Shown piece by piece: positions 25,601 to 33,794 of a DNA stretch of 64,000 nucleotides (positions within the stretch are counted from its first letter, which is position 1; every line of letters starts with the position of its first letter). The notes below the pieces were generated by a model. It saw nothing but the letters and a program-made list of their open reading frames with translations. It ran no database searches and was not told where the DNA came from. The translations under genes and the position numbers were made by a program. Source of the stretch: CADEFQ01 sp035433705 (GTDB taxonomy: Bacteria; Pseudomonadota; Gammaproteobacteria; Steroidobacterales; Steroidobacteraceae); assembly GCA_035433705.1 (NCBI GenBank), contig DAORVK010000010.1:17425-81424 (forward strand). Reading direction: 5' to 3'.

Positions 25601-26389
25601 TCACAAGCGCTTGCGGCGCGCGAGGAATGCGCTCATCCGCTCACGCGCCTCCTGTGAAAGGCGCAGGCGCGCGAGCTGGTGACTCGTTGAGCGCTGCAGT
25701 GCTGCGTCGCAAGGTGCGCCAGCCACTTCGCGCACGAGCGACTTCACCTCGCGTTGAGCCTGCGGTCCGCCCTGCAACAGGTCCGCGAGGACGCGCTCGA
25801 GCGTGGCATCCAGTTGCGGCAGGTCGCCCGCCACCTCGTGCAGCAGACCGAGCGACTGCGCGCGTGCACCATCGAAGCGCTCGCCCGTGAGCGCGAGCGC
25901 GCGCGTCGCGCGGGCTCCGATTGCGGCAATCACGAAAGGCGAGATGGTGGCCGGGACGAGCCCGAGGCGCACCTCGGAGAGCGCGAAGCGTGCGTCCGCG
26001 AGCCCGACTGCAATATCGCAGCAGGCAATGAGGCCGACGCCGCCGCCGAACGCATCGCCGTTGACGCGTGCCACGAGCGGCTTGCTGCATGCATCGAGTG
26101 CCGCGAGCATCTGCGCGAGCGCGAGCGCGTCGGTGTAGTTCGCCTCTTCAGAGGCTGCGGACATGACCTGCATGTGCCCGAGATCCGCGCCTGCACAGAA
26201 GCTCTTGCCCGCCCCCGTGACGACGATCGCGCGCACCGCCGGATCGTGCGTGAGCCTGTCAACGGCAGCGTGGATCGCACCGATCAGCGTGCCGTCGAAG
26301 GCATTGTGCCGCTCGGGCCGGTCGAGTGTCAGACGTGCGACGCCCCTCTCGTCGGTATCGATGCTGACGCCGTGCGGGCCCGTGGCCAT
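25601..26389 (-). CDS. Enoyl-CoA hydratase family protein, possible methylglutaconyl-CoA hydratase
   Basis: A 262-residue crotonase-fold protein: RPERHNAFDGTLIGAI, GAGKSFCAGADLGHM and NGDAFGGGVGLIACCDIAV. The position of the usual catalytic glutamates reads LSEVRLGLVPATISPFVI, which is the pattern of methylglutaconyl-CoA hydratases (LiuC, AUH). The neighbour just upstream resembles the beta subunit of methylcrotonyl-CoA carboxylase, the preceding enzyme of leucine breakdown, and supports the call. ATG 26389 lies one base after the carboxyltransferase stop; a longer frame to 26449 overlaps that gene and is unlikely. Confidence 0.88.
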   Translation of the reverse strand: MATGPHGVSIDTDERGVARLTLDRPERHNAFDGTLIGAIHAAVDRLTHDPAVRAIVVTGAGKSFCAGADLGHMQVMSAASEEANYTDALALAQMLAALDACSKPLVARVNGDAFGGGVGLIACCDIAVGLADARFALSEVRLGLVPATISPFVIAAIGARATRALALTGERFDGARAQSLGLLHEVAGDLPQLDATLERVLADLLQGGPQAQREVKSLVREVAGAPCDAALQRSTSHQLARLRLSQEARERMSAFLARRKRL

Positions 26390-26390
26390 G

Positions 26391-27995
26391 CTACATCCTG
26401 AAAATGCCATAGCGCTCATCGCCCGGCCGCGGGCCGCGTGCGGCGACATGCAATGCGAGACCCAGGACGCGGCGCGTGTCGAGCGGATCGATCACGCCGT
26501 CGTCCCACAGGCGCGCGGTCGCGTAGTACGGGTGCCCCTGTTCTTCGTAGCGGGCACGGATCCCGCTCATGAAGGCCTGTTGTTCCGCTGCAGGCCAGGC
26601 GACGCCGTGCGCGCCGTCGCGCCGCACGGTTGCGAGCACTTGCGCCGCCTGCTCGCCACCCATCACGGAGATGCGCGCGTTCGGCCACATCCACAGAAAG
26701 CGCGCGCCATAGGCGCGGCCGCACATCGCGTAATTGCCGGCGCCGAACGAGCCGCCGATGATCACGGTGAGCTTGGGCACTGTGGCGGAGGCGACGGCGG
26801 TCACCATCTTGGCGCCATCCTTGGCGATGCCGGCTTGTTCGTATTTCGCGCCGACCATGAAACCCGTGATGTTTTGCAGGAAGAGGAGCGGCGTGCCGCG
26901 GCGGTTCGCAAGCTGCACGAAGTGCGCGGCCTTGAGCGCGGACTCCGAAAAGAGCACGCCGTTGTTCGCGACGATTGCGACCGGGCAGCCATGGATACGC
27001 GCGAAACCGCACACGATCGTCGTGCCGTATTCGGGCTTGAACTCGTGGAAATCCGAGGCGTCGATGAGACGCCCGACAATCTCGCGAACATCGTAAGGCT
27101 GGCGCGTGTCGCGCGGCACGATGCCCTCTATCTCGCGCGGATCGAGCGCGGGCTCGACAGTCGACTCGAGATCGAGCCAGGCAGGAGCCCGCGGGCGCAG
27201 CGTCGTCATCACCGAGCGGGCGATCGCGAGCGCATGAGCGTCGTTCTCGGCGAGGTGATCGGCGACCCCGGAGCGGCGCGCGTGCACGTCGCCGCCGCCG
27301 AGTGATTCGGCATCGATCTCCTCGCCGGTCGCCGCCTTCACGAGCGGAGGGCCGCCGAGGAAGATGGTGCCCTGCTGCTGCACGATGATCGTCTCGTCCG
27401 ACATCGCCGGCACATAGGCGCCGCCGGCGGTGCAGCTGCCCATCACGACGGCGATTTGCGCGAGGCCGAGCGCCGACATCTGGGCCTGGTTGTAGAAGAT
27501 GCGCCCGAAATGCTCGCGGTCCGGAAATACTTCGTCCTGCAGCGGCAGGTAAGCGCCGCCCGAATCGACGAGATAGACGCAGGGCAGCGCGTTCTCGAGC
27601 GCGATCTGCTGGGCGCGCAGGTGTTTTTTCACGGTGAGCGGGAAATAGGTGCCGCCCTTGACCGTGGCGTCGTTGGCGATGATGAGCGTTTCGCGGCCAT
27701 GAATGCGCCCGATGCCCGCGATGAGCCCGGCAGCCGGCGCATCGCCATCGTAGAGGCCGTGCGCGGCGAGCGGCGCGATTTCGAGGAAGGGGCTGCCCGG
27801 GTCGAGGAGAGTTGCAACGCGTTCGCGGGGCAGGAGCTTGCCGCGCGCGGTGTGGCGCGCGCGGGATGCCTCGCTGCCGCCGCGCTCGGCCCGCGCCAGT
27901 TCGCTCCGCAGCTCGGCGACCAGGCGCTCCATGTGCGCGCGGTTCGCGCGGAAGCTGTCGCTCGCGGGGTCGATCGCGGTGCCGAGACGCGCCAT
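26391..27995 (-). CDS. Acyl-CoA carboxylase carboxyltransferase subunit, methylcrotonyl-CoA carboxylase beta-like
   Basis: A 534-residue carboxyltransferase of the length and pattern of MCC beta (LiuB): start RLGTAIDPASDSFRANR, KLLPRERVATLLDPGSPFLE, LVDSGGAYLPLQDEVFPD, GSCTAGGAYVPAMSDE and NITGFMVGAKYEQAGI. It transfers carboxyl from biotin to methylcrotonyl-CoA. The biotin-carrying alpha subunit it needs is not in the operon or the window, which is unusual since the two are normally adjacent. Geranyl-CoA or another branched acyl-CoA is possible as substrate. ATG 27995 follows the thiolase stop by 11 bases; the longer frame to 28328 overlaps the thiolase gene. Confidence 0.92.
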   Translation of the reverse strand: MARLGTAIDPASDSFRANRAHMERLVAELRSELARAERGGSEASRARHTARGKLLPRERVATLLDPGSPFLEIAPLAAHGLYDGDAPAAGLIAGIGRIHGRETLIIANDATVKGGTYFPLTVKKHLRAQQIALENALPCVYLVDSGGAYLPLQDEVFPDREHFGRIFYNQAQMSALGLAQIAVVMGSCTAGGAYVPAMSDETIIVQQQGTIFLGGPPLVKAATGEEIDAESLGGGDVHARRSGVADHLAENDAHALAIARSVMTTLRPRAPAWLDLESTVEPALDPREIEGIVPRDTRQPYDVREIVGRLIDASDFHEFKPEYGTTIVCGFARIHGCPVAIVANNGVLFSESALKAAHFVQLANRRGTPLLFLQNITGFMVGAKYEQAGIAKDGAKMVTAVASATVPKLTVIIGGSFGAGNYAMCGRAYGARFLWMWPNARISVMGGEQAAQVLATVRRDGAHGVAWPAAEQQAFMSGIRARYEEQGHPYYATARLWDDGVIDPLDTRRVLGLALHVAARGPRPGDERYGIFRM

Positions 27996-28006
27996 GGCGC
28001 GGCAGC

Positions 28007-29200
28007 TTACAGCAGCTCGATGGCGATTGCCGTAGCCTCGCCGCCGCCGATGCAGAGCGAGGCGATGCCGCGCCGTTTCCCGGCGCGCTTCAGGGCGTGA
28101 ACGAGCGTCGTGACAATGCGTGCACCGGAAGCACCGATCGGATGACCCAGCGCACAGGCGCCGCCGTGGACGTTGATGCGCGCAGGGTCGATGCCGATGT
28201 CGTGCATCGCGGCCATGGTGACTACCGCAAAGGCTTCGTTGACTTCGTAGAAATCGACATCGCCCGCTTTCCAGCCCACCGCCGCAAGCACCTTGCGGAT
28301 CGCGCCGACCGGTGCGGTCGTGAACCATTCCGGCGCTTGCGCGTGGCTTGCGTACGCGAGCACGCGCGCGAGCGGCTTTGCGCCGAGCCGCGTGGCGGCT
28401 GCCTCACTCGTGAGGATCACTGCCGCGGCGCCGTCGGAGATGGAAGAAGAGGAGGCCGCCGTGACGGTGCCCTCCTTGCGAAAGGCCGCCTTGAGCGTCG
28501 GGATCTTCTGGATGTCGCAATTGAAGGGTGTTTCATCCTTGTCGACGAGTGTTTCGCCCTTGCGTCCCTTGACCGTCACGGGCGTCACTTCCGCGGCGAA
28601 CGCTCCACCCGACACGGCTGCCTGCGCACGGCGTACCGATTCGGTCGCGAAAGCGTCCTGCGCGGCGCGGGTGAAGCCGTACTTGTCGGCGGTGTTTTCG
28701 GCGAAACAGCCCATCATCTGGCCGTCGAAGGGGCTCTGCAGGCCGTCAAAGTACATGTGATCGAGCACTTCGCCGTGCCCCAGGCGATAGCCGCCGCGCG
28801 CCTTCGGCAGGAGGTAAGGTGCGTTGGTCATCGATTCGAGCCCGCCCGCGAGCACAACCTCGGCATCTCCCGCGCGGATCTGGTCGGCGGCCATCATGAT
28901 CGCCTTCATGCCTGAGCCGCACATCTTGTTGATTGTGGTCGCAGGCGTCGCGTGCGGAATGCCCGCCGCGATCGCCGCCTGACGCGCGGGCGCCTGGCCG
29001 AGGCCCGCCGACAGCACGCAGCCCATGATCACCTCCCCGATGTCCCCGGGCCTGATGCCTGCCGCGGCGATGGCGCCACTTGCGGCGGCCGCGCCGAGTT
29101 GCAGCGCCGTCGCGCCGGCGAGTGCGCCCTGGAACGCGCCGATGGGTGTGCGTTGCGCGGCGATGAGAACGATGGAGGACGAGGGGGCTTGCTGACTCAT
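28007..29200 (-). CDS. Acetyl-CoA C-acyltransferase (thiolase)
   Basis: A 397-residue thiolase that cleaves 3-ketoacyl-CoA, or in reverse condenses two acetyl-CoA. The acylated Cys is in NKMCGSGMKAIMMAADQI, the second active-site region is NVHGGACALGHPIGASGARI, and the C-terminal catalytic Cys is in ASLCIGGGEATAIAIE. The overall form is closest to acetoacetyl-CoA thiolases (AtoB, PhaA, AACT). The ATG at 29200 overlaps the regulator stop (ATGA), so the thiolase is the first enzyme gene of the leftward operon. Confidence 0.95.
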   Translation of the reverse strand: MSQQAPSSSIVLIAAQRTPIGAFQGALAGATALQLGAAAASGAIAAAGIRPGDIGEVIMGCVLSAGLGQAPARQAAIAAGIPHATPATTINKMCGSGMKAIMMAADQIRAGDAEVVLAGGLESMTNAPYLLPKARGGYRLGHGEVLDHMYFDGLQSPFDGQMMGCFAENTADKYGFTRAAQDAFATESVRRAQAAVSGGAFAAEVTPVTVKGRKGETLVDKDETPFNCDIQKIPTLKAAFRKEGTVTAASSSSISDGAAAVILTSEAAATRLGAKPLARVLAYASHAQAPEWFTTAPVGAIRKVLAAVGWKAGDVDFYEVNEAFAVVTMAAMHDIGIDPARINVHGGACALGHPIGASGARIVTTLVHALKRAGKRRGIASLCIGGGEATAIAIELL

Positions 29201-29844
29201 GAGGACTTTCCTGAAATGACCCCGCTCGGGCGCGGGGCGAGACCGTTGACGAACAATTCGACGAAACGCTCCGCGATCCCGCCCGCCGAAAGGGAGGCGT
29301 CGTCGCGGTACCAGTGAGCGATCCAGTTGAGAGCGCCCGCGAGTGCAAATGCGGCCATCTTCGGGTCGCAGGGACCGATCGAGCCGTCGGCGATGCCTTG
29401 CCGGATGAGACTGCGCATCTCCTGATCTATCTCCGACTTCAGCCGCTTGATGCGCGCGCTCATCGCCGGGCTCAGATCCTGGTCCTCGGCGCGCACCATG
29501 CACCAGCCGAAATCGGAGGTGATCGCCTCGACATAGCGGCACACCACTTCGATGAGGCGTGTCCGGCCACTCAGCTTCGTGTCGCGCGCATCGCCGCACG
29601 CGCGCGCGACGCGGTCGAGACCCTCACGGAAGCACTCGAACAGCATCTGCTCCTTGTTGAGGACGTAGTAATAGAGCGTGGGTTTCGTGACGTGCAGCAC
29701 CGCGGCGATGTCGTCGAGCGAAGTGTTGTGAAATCCCCGCTCGCGAAAAGCGCGGGCGGCAGCGAGAATGACGGCGTCGCGCTTCAGCTCGCGCTGGCGA
29801 ACCCGGTCTCCGGTAACCGACCACGGTGAAGTTGGCTTGCTCAT
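29197..29844 (-). CDS. TetR family regulator of the acyl-CoA operon
   Basis: A 215-residue TetR-type repressor with a helix-turn-helix at about residues 40-63 (TSLDDIAAVLHVTKPTLYYY) and a ligand domain with the TetR_C form seen in regulators such as LiuR or PsrA-like proteins that respond to acyl-CoAs. It is the first gene of the leftward operon and diverges from icmF, with an inverted repeat covering both promoters in the 52-base gap. It is therefore likely to repress both itself and icmF until an acyl-CoA intermediate binds. The start ATG 29844 is the first ATG downstream of the minus-strand -10. Confidence 0.9.
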   Translation of the reverse strand: MSKPTSPWSVTGDRVRQRELKRDAVILAAARAFRERGFHNTSLDDIAAVLHVTKPTLYYYVLNKEQMLFECFREGLDRVARACGDARDTKLSGRTRLIEVVCRYVEAITSDFGWCMVRAEDQDLSPAMSARIKRLKSEIDQEMRSLIRQGIADGSIGPCDPKMAAFALAGALNWIAHWYRDDASLSAGGIAERFVELFVNGLAPRPSGVISGKSS

Positions 29845-29853
29845 CCGGCAGTG

Positions 29854-29889
29854 ATTATACTTACCGGTATAAATTCTACCATCCGGTAA
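29854..29889. promoter_or_regulatory. Predicted operator and divergent promoters for tetR operon / icmF
   Basis: TTACCGG at 29861-29867 and CCGGTAA at 29883-29889 form a perfect inverted repeat with a 15-base spacer. A smaller dyad GGTA...TACC (29866-29869 and 29877-29880) lies inside it with a slightly different centre. Likely -10 boxes are TATAAT on the minus strand (29854-29859) and TATAAA on the plus strand (29868-29873), so a bound repressor would cover both. The AT-rich sequence stands out in this GC-rich region. Confidence 0.6.
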
Positions 29890-29896
29890 CATACAT

Positions 29897-32800
29897 ATGG
29901 GTACCCGCGCGGCACAACAGGGTCGGGCTCCGGTCGCGGATTCGGGCGAAGCGGAGCTGCCGCTGCGCTTCGTCAGTGCCGCGTCACTGTTCGACGGCCA
30001 CGATGCCGCCATCAACATGATCCGCCGCCTGCTGCAGGCGCACGGCGCGGAGGTTGTGCACCTCGGCCACAACCGCAGCGTTGCCGACATCGTGCGCGCG
30101 GCGATCCAGGAGGATGCCGACGCGATAGCGGTCAGCTCCTATCAGGGTGGCCACAACGAGTATTTCGCCTACATGGTCGACATGCTGCAGGGTCTCGGCG
30201 CTGCACATATCCGCGTGGTTGTCGGTGGCGGCGGCACGATCTCGCCGCAGGAAATCGCCGCGCTCGAGGCACACGGCGTCGAGAAGATCTACACGCCGGA
30301 AGATGGCCGTCGCATGGGTCTCGCAGGCATGATCGATGACGTGTTCGCGCGAGTGCGGCGCGCGAAGCAGCCCCCGTACGAGTTCGGGCCGCTCAACCCG
30401 AAGGACCCGCAGCACATCGCGCGCACGATCTCCTGCCTCGAGCGCGCGCCTGGCAATGAAGCCGCACGCGCACAGATTGCGCGCGCAATCGCGCGCAATG
30501 AGCGTCATGCTCCCGTGATCGGTATCACTGGCACCGGTGGCGCCGGCAAATCGAGCCTGAACGATGAGTTGCTCGCGCGCTTCGTGCGATTCTTCCCCGA
30601 CCGCAACATCGCTGTCGTCGCGATTGACCCGACCCGGCGCCGCTCGGGCGGAGCGCTGCTCGGCGACCGGATCCGCATGAACAGTCTTGCGAGCGAGCGC
30701 CTCTTCATGCGTTCGCTCGCGACCCGCCGCCGTCACAGCGCGACGAGCGAGGCGCTGCAGGACGTGATCGCGCTCTATCAGCTCGCGGGCTTCGATCTGA
30801 TCGTGGTCGAGACGGCGGGCATCGGCCAGAGCGACACCGAAATCGTCGATTTCGTCGACCTGTCGCTCTATGTGATGACGAGCGAGTACGGCGCTGCGAG
30901 CCAGCTCGAGAAGATCGACATGCTCGACTACGCCGACATGGTCGTGCTCAACAAATTCGAGAAGCGCGGCGCAGACGACGCGCTGCGTGATGTGCGCAAG
31001 CAATGGCGCCGCAATCACCCCGACCGGATGAAGATTGCGGACGACCTGGTGCCGGTCTTTCCAACCATCGCGAGTCGCTTCAACGACCCGGGCGTCAATC
31101 ATCTCTTCGGCGCAATTTGCGGCAGGTTGAAGTGGGGCGTTGGCGACGTCGGGCCCGTTGCGTTCACCTCGCACGCGGCGCTGATCCCGGCGGATCGGGT
31201 GCGCTATCTCGCCGAGATCGCGCAGGGCGGACGCGAGGCGCGCGCGCGTATCGAGCGGCAGGTCGAGGCGGCGCGGCACGCACATGCGCACTACGAGTCG
31301 CTGAAGGCGCTACGGGATCCGCAACTGCCGGCGCCGCTCGATCGCTACCCGCAAGCCGCGCTGGCGGAACCGGGCGACGCCACGCGCCGCGAGCTGCGGG
31401 GTGCCTACAACACCGCCCTGGACACCGTGGGCGCGGAAGGTGTCGGCGAACTCAAGGCCTGGCCGGCGCGCGTAAAGGGCCTCACCGACGAGATCTACTC
31501 CTACCCGGTACGCGGCAAGGACGTGACCGGCGAGAACTACACCGAGACGCTCAGCCGCAACCGCGTGCCAAAACTCGCGGTGCCGCGCTGCGTCGGCTGG
31601 GGCGAGATCCTCGCGTTTCTCGGCAACGAGAACCTGCCCGGCGCCTATCCGTACACGGGCGGGGTCTATCCCTATCGCCGCGAGGCGGAGGATCCGACGC
31701 GCATGTTCGCGGGCGAGGGGCCACCTGAGCGCACCAACCGTCGCTTCCACCTGCTTGCGGGCGGGCACGAGGCGACGCGCCTCTCGACGGCGTTCGACTC
31801 GACGACACTCTACGGCGAAGATCCCGATACGCGGCCCGACATCTACGGTCGCACCGGCAATTCCGGAGTTTCGATCGCGACGCTCGACGACATGAAGAAG
31901 CTCTATTCCGGCTTCGATCTGTGTCTGCCGACGACGTCTGTGTCGATGACGATCAATGGACCGGCGCCGATGATTCTCGCGATGTTCATGAACACCGCGA
32001 TCGACCAGCGCATCGAGCGCTGGCTGCGTGCAGAAGGGCGCTGGGCTGCGGCCGAAGCACGCATCGCCGAACTGCGCCGCGAGATCGCCGCGACCGGCGC
32101 GCCGGTGCCCAAGTACAAGGGCGAGCTTCCCGCGGGTCACGACGGCACGGGTCTCGCGCTCCTCGGCGTGAGCGGCGAGCGGCTGATCGCGCCCGGCGTG
32201 CTCGACCGCGAGACCTGGGAGCGCCTGCGGGCCGAGGCGCTGTCGCTCGTGCGCGGCACCGTGCAGGCCGACATCCTGAAAGAAGATCAGGCCCAGAATA
32301 CCTGCATTTTCTCGACCGAGTTTGCGCTGCGGATGATGGGTGATGTGCAGCAGCACTTCATCGACCACAAGGTGCGCAATTTCTACTCAGTGTCGATCTC
32401 GGGCTATCACATCGCCGAGGCGGGCGCGAACCCGGTGAGCCAGCTCGCGTTCACGCTGTCGAACGGCTTCACGATCGTCGAGTACTACCTCGCGCGCGGC
32501 ATGCGCATCGACGACTTTGCGCCGAACCTGTCGTTCTTCTTCTCGAACGGCATGGATCCGGAGTACGTGGTGATCGGCCGCGTCGCGCGGCGCATCTGGG
32601 CGCGCGCGATGCGCGAGCGCTACGGCGCGGGCGCACGCAGCCAGATGCTCAAGTACCACGTGCAGACTTCGGGGCGCTCGCTGCACGCCCAGGAGATCCA
32701 GTTCAACGACATCCGCACGACGCTGCAGGCGCTGTACGCGCTGTTCGACAACTGCAACTCGCTGCACACCAACGCGTTCGACGAGGCACTCACGACACCG

Positions 32801-33355
32801 ACCGAGGACAGCGTGCGCCGCGCCGTAGCGATCCAGCTGATCATCAACCGCGAACTCGGGCTCAACAGGAACCAGAATCCGTGGCAGGGCTCGTTTGCGA
32901 TCGACTACCTCACCGATATGGTGGAGGAAGCCGTGTACCGCGAGTTCGAGGCGATCTCATCCCGCGGCGGTGTGCTCGGCGCGATGGAAACAATGTACCA
33001 GCGCGGCAAGATTCAGGAAGAGAGTCTCTACTACGAGTCTAAAAAGCACGACGGTTCGCTGCCGCTGATCGGCGTGAACACCTTCCTCTCTGGCCACGAT
33101 GCCTCCGAAGCGCAGGCCAATGTCGCACTCATCCGCTCGACGGAAGCGGAGAAGCAGGGCCAGGTAGCCGCGGTGCGCGCCTTCCAGCAGTGCCATGCGG
33201 CCGAGGCGCCGGCCGCGCTGGCGCGGCTGCAGCAGGTGGCCGCGAGCGGTGGCAACGTGTTCGCCGAGTTGCTGGAAACCGTGAAAGTCTGCTCGCTCGG
33301 GCAGATCTCGCGCGCGCTCTATCAGGTCGGCGGGCAGTACCGGCGCAACGTATGA
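29897..33355 (+). CDS. icmF: Fused isobutyryl-CoA mutase with G-protein domain
   Basis: A 1152-residue three-part protein. The N-terminal B12-binding domain has DGHDAAINMIRRLL with the cobalt-ligating His. The middle G-protein chaperone domain has Walker A GTGGAGKSS (~212-220) and a base-recognition segment NKFEKRG, with Glu where NKxD has Asp. The C-terminal domain is the mutase barrel. IcmF interconverts isobutyryl-CoA and butyryl-CoA, and some forms act on isovaleryl-/pivalyl-CoA. Specificity residues fit IcmF rather than methylmalonyl-CoA mutase: Phe617 (NRRFHLL) and Gln800 (KEDQAQNT), where methylmalonyl-CoA mutase has Tyr and Arg. It is somewhat longer than usual (about 1,090). It diverges from the tetR-thiolase operon. 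Confidence 0.94.
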   Translation: MGTRAAQQGRAPVADSGEAELPLRFVSAASLFDGHDAAINMIRRLLQAHGAEVVHLGHNRSVADIVRAAIQEDADAIAVSSYQGGHNEYFAYMVDMLQGLGAAHIRVVVGGGGTISPQEIAALEAHGVEKIYTPEDGRRMGLAGMIDDVFARVRRAKQPPYEFGPLNPKDPQHIARTISCLERAPGNEAARAQIARAIARNERHAPVIGITGTGGAGKSSLNDELLARFVRFFPDRNIAVVAIDPTRRRSGGALLGDRIRMNSLASERLFMRSLATRRRHSATSEALQDVIALYQLAGFDLIVVETAGIGQSDTEIVDFVDLSLYVMTSEYGAASQLEKIDMLDYADMVVLNKFEKRGADDALRDVRKQWRRNHPDRMKIADDLVPVFPTIASRFNDPGVNHLFGAICGRLKWGVGDVGPVAFTSHAALIPADRVRYLAEIAQGGREARARIERQVEAARHAHAHYESLKALRDPQLPAPLDRYPQAALAEPGDATRRELRGAYNTALDTVGAEGVGELKAWPARVKGLTDEIYSYPVRGKDVTGENYTETLSRNRVPKLAVPRCVGWGEILAFLGNENLPGAYPYTGGVYPYRREAEDPTRMFAGEGPPERTNRRFHLLAGGHEATRLSTAFDSTTLYGEDPDTRPDIYGRTGNSGVSIATLDDMKKLYSGFDLCLPTTSVSMTINGPAPMILAMFMNTAIDQRIERWLRAEGRWAAAEARIAELRREIAATGAPVPKYKGELPAGHDGTGLALLGVSGERLIAPGVLDRETWERLRAEALSLVRGTVQADILKEDQAQNTCIFSTEFALRMMGDVQQHFIDHKVRNFYSVSISGYHIAEAGANPVSQLAFTLSNGFTIVEYYLARGMRIDDFAPNLSFFFSNGMDPEYVVIGRVARRIWARAMRERYGAGARSQMLKYHVQTSGRSLHAQEIQFNDIRTTLQALYALFDNCNSLHTNAFDEALTTPTEDSVRRAVAIQLIINRELGLNRNQNPWQGSFAIDYLTDMVEEAVYREFEAISSRGGVLGAMETMYQRGKIQEESLYYESKKHDGSLPLIGVNTFLSGHDASEAQANVALIRSTEAEKQGQVAAVRAFQQCHAAEAPAALARLQQVAASGGNVFAELLETVKVCSLGQISRALYQVGGQYRRNV

Positions 33356-33373
33356 GGACGCTGGCAGGCCCGA

Positions 33374-33402
33374 CTGGCAAAATTGGGTAAAAAGGGTAAA
33401 AT
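33374..33402 (+). promoter_or_regulatory. Predicted promoter/operator of the Phd-zeta pair
   Basis: CTGGCA (33374-33379) and TAAAAT (33397-33402) are 17 bases apart. Two direct copies of GGGTAAAA (33385-33392 and 33394-33401) lie across the -10, nine bases apart, flanked by AATT on both sides. Repeats over the promoter suit autoregulation by an antitoxin. The segment is strikingly AT-rich for this window. Confidence 0.45.
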
Positions 33403-33429
33403 TCCTCAATTCTGGCGATGGAGCGGGGA

Positions 33430-33783
33430 ATGACGCTGTCTCTCGACCTCGAAACGATCAATGATCTCCCGCGCACGGCCGCGTCTGACGTGAAAAAGCT
33501 CGGTTGGCGGGGAGTCATGAAAGCCGTGGACCGCGCAGGCAAGGTCGTTGTCACCCATCACGATGAGCCGCAGGCGGTCATTCTGTCGACCGCGGCCTAT
33601 CACGAAATCCTGCAGGCCCTGCAACAGGCTCGCGCGAAGAACCAATCCGCACTGGAGACTTTGCGCCACCGGTTCGATGATCGGCTGGCATCGCTGCAGG
33701 AAGCGGACGCCGGCAAGCGCCTGCGCATGATCATTCGAGGTCGCGTCCGCCTCGGCGGCAAAGTCAGTTCGGATCGCGGGTAA
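33430..33783 (+). CDS. Phd/YefM-like antitoxin
   Basis: A 117-residue protein with a Phd/YefM-type domain: an N-terminal segment then GWRGVMKAVDRAGKVVVTHHDEPQAVILS and YHEILQAL, the usual beta-alpha fold that binds DNA and dimerises. The C-terminal 50 residues are charged and basic (RMIIRGRVRLGGK) and would be the toxin-binding tail. ATG 33430 is preferred to an ATG at 33418 because a GAGCGGGGA purine run precedes it. The gene ends 11 bases before the zeta-like kinase gene, the usual antitoxin-first order. The homology is by pattern, not by a search. Confidence 0.78.
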   Translation: MTLSLDLETINDLPRTAASDVKKLGWRGVMKAVDRAGKVVVTHHDEPQAVILSTAAYHEILQALQQARAKNQSALETLRHRFDDRLASLQEADAGKRLRMIIRGRVRLGGKVSSDRG

Positions 33784-33794
33784 CGGGTTGCCGC

